From NCBI RefSeq assembly GCF_001293645.1, contig NZ_LBMD01000017.1:51527-115526 (forward strand): a stretch of 64,000 nt of DNA. The letters run 5' to 3'. A model generated the notes under the pieces. The model saw nothing but the letters and a program-made list of their open reading frames with translations. It ran no database searches and was not told the origin of the DNA. The position numbers and the translations under genes are program-made. Shown here one piece after another: positions 62,307 to 64,000 of this stretch. Every line of letters begins with the position of its first letter. Position 1 is the first letter of the stretch. Source of the stretch: Bacillus sp. CHD6a (GTDB lineage: Bacteria > Bacillota > Bacilli > Bacillales > Bacillaceae_I).

Positions 62307-62417
62307 TCAGCTATTCTTTTTATGATAGAAAAACCAGCACTGATTCAACATTTTTATCTGATATCGATCCTTCTCCAAGTATGCACGTTGCATTTGCTTC
62401 CTAAACCAAGACGGCAT
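62307..62417 (-). CDS. cmpA: Cortex morphogenetic protein CmpA
   Basis: A 36-residue peptide on the minus strand, MPSWFRKQMQRAYLEKDR then YQIKMLNQCWFFYHKKNS. The W-x-x-K/R-Q and NQCWFFYHKK segments match B. subtilis CmpA (37 residues), which lies between tex and ydcK there too. CmpA acts in the mother cell during sporulation as an adaptor for ClpXP-driven removal of defective SpoIVA coats. ATG 62417 is preceded by GAAGGGGGTAG on the minus strand. Confidence 0.9.
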   Translation of the reverse strand: MPSWFRKQMQRAYLEKDRYQIKMLNQCWFFYHKKNS

Positions 62418-62623
62418 CTCTTCACTACCCCCTTCAACCTTTTACTTGAAGGCTCATAATGAGAGGCTGCTTAGGTAAGATTGATGCAAATTAGTGAGTG
62501 TGGGGATGGGACGATCTAAGGAATTTGCAAAAATCTTATAGAAAACAGCCAAACATAAATGACTTATTTTTTTCTATACTATGCAGTATAATGGGGAGGG
62601 TTCGAATGAAAGGGGGAGAGCAA

Positions 62624-63097
62624 ATGGAAGACAAAGATCTACAGAAGTTAATAGAAGAGATTTCACTTAACTATTTCAACAGACCTTTCCTTCACAAAGC
62701 TTCCTTTAATCATCGCCTAAAAACAACCGGAGGGAGATACCTCACTTCAACAAGTAATATAGAGATCAATAAAAAGTATTATGATGCACTTGGTATGGAC
62801 GAACTAGTAGGCATTATCAAACACGAACTATGTCACTACCATCTGCACATTCAAGGTAAAGGTTACAAACACCGAGATGCTGATTTCCGTTTATTATTGA
62901 AAAAAATGGGAGCACCAAGATTTTGTACCCCCATTCAAACACAAGAATCCAAACCGAAAACTTTTCGTATATATGAATGTGTAAACTGTCATCTGCAATA
63001 TAAAAGAGTAAGAAGAGTGAATACAAACAAGTATAGATGTGGAAAATGTAGAGGGAAGTTAAAAGAATTAGGAAAGCTTGTTGACATGCAACCGTGA
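62624..63097 (+). CDS. ydcK: SprT-like zinc metalloprotein YdcK
   Basis: A 157-residue SprT-family protein with the zinc site [10 protein letters not shown] (H-E-x2-H at about 66-70) and a C-terminal zinc ribbon [12 protein letters not shown]...YRCGKCRGK. Function in Bacillus is unknown; eukaryotic relatives (Spartan) cut DNA-protein crosslinks. ATG 62624 has AGGGGGAG at 62611-62618. A TATAAT at 62587-62592 is a possible -10; the gap between cmpA and this gene has no other feature. Confidence 0.92.
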   Translation: MEDKDLQKLIEEISLNYFNRPFLHKASFNHRLKTTGGRYLTSTSNIEINKKYYDALGMDELVGIIKHELCHYHLHIQGKGYKHRDADFRLLLKKMGAPRFCTPIQTQESKPKTFRIYECVNCHLQYKRVRRVNTNKYRCGKCRGKLKELGKLVDMQP

Positions 63098-63181
63098 AAT
63101 GTGATAAATTGTTCTAGTCGCTGTTTTAGAGAACGGCTGGATGACAATTATGATAATATATCATTTTTGTTCCAAAAGAAC

Positions 63182-63210
63182 TTGACTTTTAAGTACAAGC
63201 TTATTAAAAT
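63182..63210 (+). promoter_or_regulatory. Promoter of the tRNA cluster
   Basis: TTGACT (63182-63187), 17 bases, TAAAAT (63205-63210), 48 bases before tRNA-Asn. Confidence 0.7.
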
Positions 63211-63257
63211 AAAAACAGTCGGTTGCGACGTAACGTTATAATATATACCGTTTTTAT

Positions 63258-63332
63258 TCCACCATAGCTCAGCGGTAGAGCATTCGGCTGTTAACCGAAG
63301 GGTCGTAGGTTCGAATCCTACTGGTGGAGCCA
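63258..63332 (+). tRNA. tRNA-Asn (GTT)
   Basis: Acceptor TCCACCA / TGGTGGA, anticodon loop CTGTTAA on a TTCGG/CCGAA stem, T-loop GGTTCGAATCC, encoded CCA. Confidence 0.97.
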
Positions 63333-63335
63333 TAT

Positions 63336-63426
63336 GGAGAAGTACTCAAGTGGCTGAAGAGGCGCCCCTGCTAAGGGTGTAGGTCGTGTAAGCGGCGCGA
63401 GGGTTCAAATCCCTCCTTCTCCGCCA
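63336..63426 (+). tRNA. tRNA-Ser (GCT)
   Basis: Acceptor GGAGAAG / CTTCTCC, loop CTGCTAA, long variable arm (GGTCGTGTAAGCGGCGC), encoded CCA. Confidence 0.97.
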
Positions 63427-63433
63427 TTAATAT

Positions 63434-63505
63434 GGCCCGTTGGTCAAGCGGTTAAGACACCGCCCTTTCACGGCGGTAACACGGGTTCGAATCCCGTACG
63501 GGTCA
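63434..63505 (+). tRNA. tRNA-Glu (TTC)
   Basis: Acceptor GGCCCGT / ACGGGTC (one G-U), loop CTTTCAC on CCGCC/GGCGG. The 3' CCA is not encoded (the next bases are CTA) and must be added after transcription. Confidence 0.95.
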
Positions 63506-63555
63506 CTACAAAGTGGGATGCAAAACATTCTTGTTTTGCTTCCCATTTCTATCCT

Positions 63556-63631
63556 GGAGGATTAGCTCAGCTGGGAGAGCACCTGCCTTACAAGCAGGGG
63601 GTCGGCGGTTCGATCCCGTCATCCTCCACCA
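63556..63631 (+). tRNA. tRNA-Val (TAC)
   Basis: Acceptor GGAGGAT / ATCCTCC, loop CTTACAA on CCTGC/GCAGG, encoded CCA. Confidence 0.97.
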
Positions 63632-63659
63632 GAGGGAACTTATTTTTACATTTCATCGA

Positions 63660-63734
63660 TGGGCTATAGCCAAGCGGTAAGGCATCGCACTTTGACTGCG
63701 ACATGCGTTGGTTCGAATCCAGCTAGCCCAGCCA
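63660..63734 (+). tRNA. tRNA-Gln (TTG)
   Basis: Acceptor TGGGCTA / TAGCCCA, loop CTTTGAC on TCGCA/TGCGA, encoded CCA. Confidence 0.97.
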
Positions 63735-63750
63735 ACTTTATATAATGTAT

Positions 63751-63834
63751 GCGGGTGTGGCGGAATTGGCAGACGCGCTAGACTTAGGATCTAGTGTCTT
63801 TGACGTGGGGGTTCGAGTCCCTTCACCCGCACCA
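63751..63834 (+). tRNA. tRNA-Leu (TAG)
   Basis: Acceptor GCGGGTG / CACCCGC, loop CTTAGGA on CTAGA/TCTAG, long variable arm, encoded CCA. Confidence 0.97.
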
Positions 63835-63860
63835 TACATTTACACTAGCCATTCATTTTC

Positions 63861-63946
<86 letters not shown>

Positions 63947-63977
63947 AAAACACTTAAAAAAGAATTTCAAAAAAGTG

Positions 63978-63983
63978 TTGACA
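63978..63983 (+). promoter_or_regulatory. Probable -35 of the next transcription unit
   Basis: A perfect TTGACA lies 32 bases after tRNA-Leu; the -10 would fall at or beyond the window end, so it cannot be confirmed. Confidence 0.35.
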
Positions 63984-64000
63984 CGAAATGCTGGATTTGA

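Noticed and set aside
63148..63333. Minus-strand reading frame over the tRNA-Asn gene
   Set aside because: It is antisense to a tRNA and has the peptide start typical of spurious tRNA-derived calls; no ribosome binding site.

Overview
This window is chromosomal DNA from a spore-forming member of the Bacillaceae (Bacillus sensu lato). It is moderately AT-rich, with strong AGGAGG-type ribosome binding sites, many intrinsic terminators, and a right half (about 41.8-64 kb) that follows the Bacillus subtilis order ddl-murF-cshA(ydbR)-[uvsE]-ydbS-ydbT-ydcA-acpS-ydcC-alr-ndoAI-ndoA-rsbRA-rsbS-rsbT-rsbU-rsbV-rsbW-sigB-rsbX-tex-cmpA-ydcK-tRNA cluster. I see no rRNA, transposase, prophage or CRISPR array.

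Left to right: (1) 0-3.5 kb holds the 3' part of a DUF4179-like exported protein, a membrane-anchored four-LysM protein and a small unknown membrane protein. (2) 3.5-11.4 kb is a minus-strand methionine operon metI-metC-yitJ-metH under one SAM-I (S-box) riboswitch. (3) 11.7-17.6 kb carries cydDC behind a Rex-like operator, then a Fur-box-controlled YwjA-like ABC exporter. (4) 17.6-20.9 kb has a SigB-promoted general-stress protein, a von Willebrand A lipoprotein and ppaC. (5) 21.3-25.9 kb is an ABC importer plus CDP-alcohol phosphatidyltransferase cluster that resembles the uncharacterised E. coli ynjBCDF set. (6) 26.1-28.9 kb groups stress-type genes (two lmo0937-family peptides, CsbD, a KGG-repeat protein, a GS39-like dehydrogenase, a YciI protein); two of the promoters fit the SigB consensus. 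(7) 28.9-33 kb has bioB and helD, divergent around a BirA-type operator; helD has a leader with an intrinsic terminator that contains a six-codon ORF. (8) 34-38.8 kb is a copper operon, csoR-copZ-copA, followed by a His-rich anchored protein and a half-size sirohaem/FeS-type protein. (9) 39.3-41.5 kb is a secreted beta-propeller protein. (10) 41.8-63.1 kb is cell-wall, RNA-helicase, toxin-antitoxin and stress-signalling genes including the whole sigB operon, then tex, cmpA and ydcK. (11) 63.25-63.95 kb holds seven tRNA genes, corresponding to the trnS region of B. subtilis.

The stress circuitry is largely self-contained here: RsbR/S/T stressosome, RsbU phosphatase, RsbV/W switch, SigB and RsbX feedback are encoded at 54.7-59.6 kb, and at least three candidate SigB-dependent transcription units lie in the same window.

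The most unusual content is between genes. Three unrelated intergenic gaps (15.3, 21.0 and 39.0 kb) carry the same roughly 200-bp element of ten degenerate 21-bp units with a conserved internal order, each after a terminator. A different 20-bp array lies at 1.1 kb, a four-copy LacI-operator-like palindrome with 55-bp spacing at 3.3 kb, and a modular family of about 130-190-bp palindromic repeats occurs at least ten times, including between ddl and murF and, nested, between the bioB operator and bioB.
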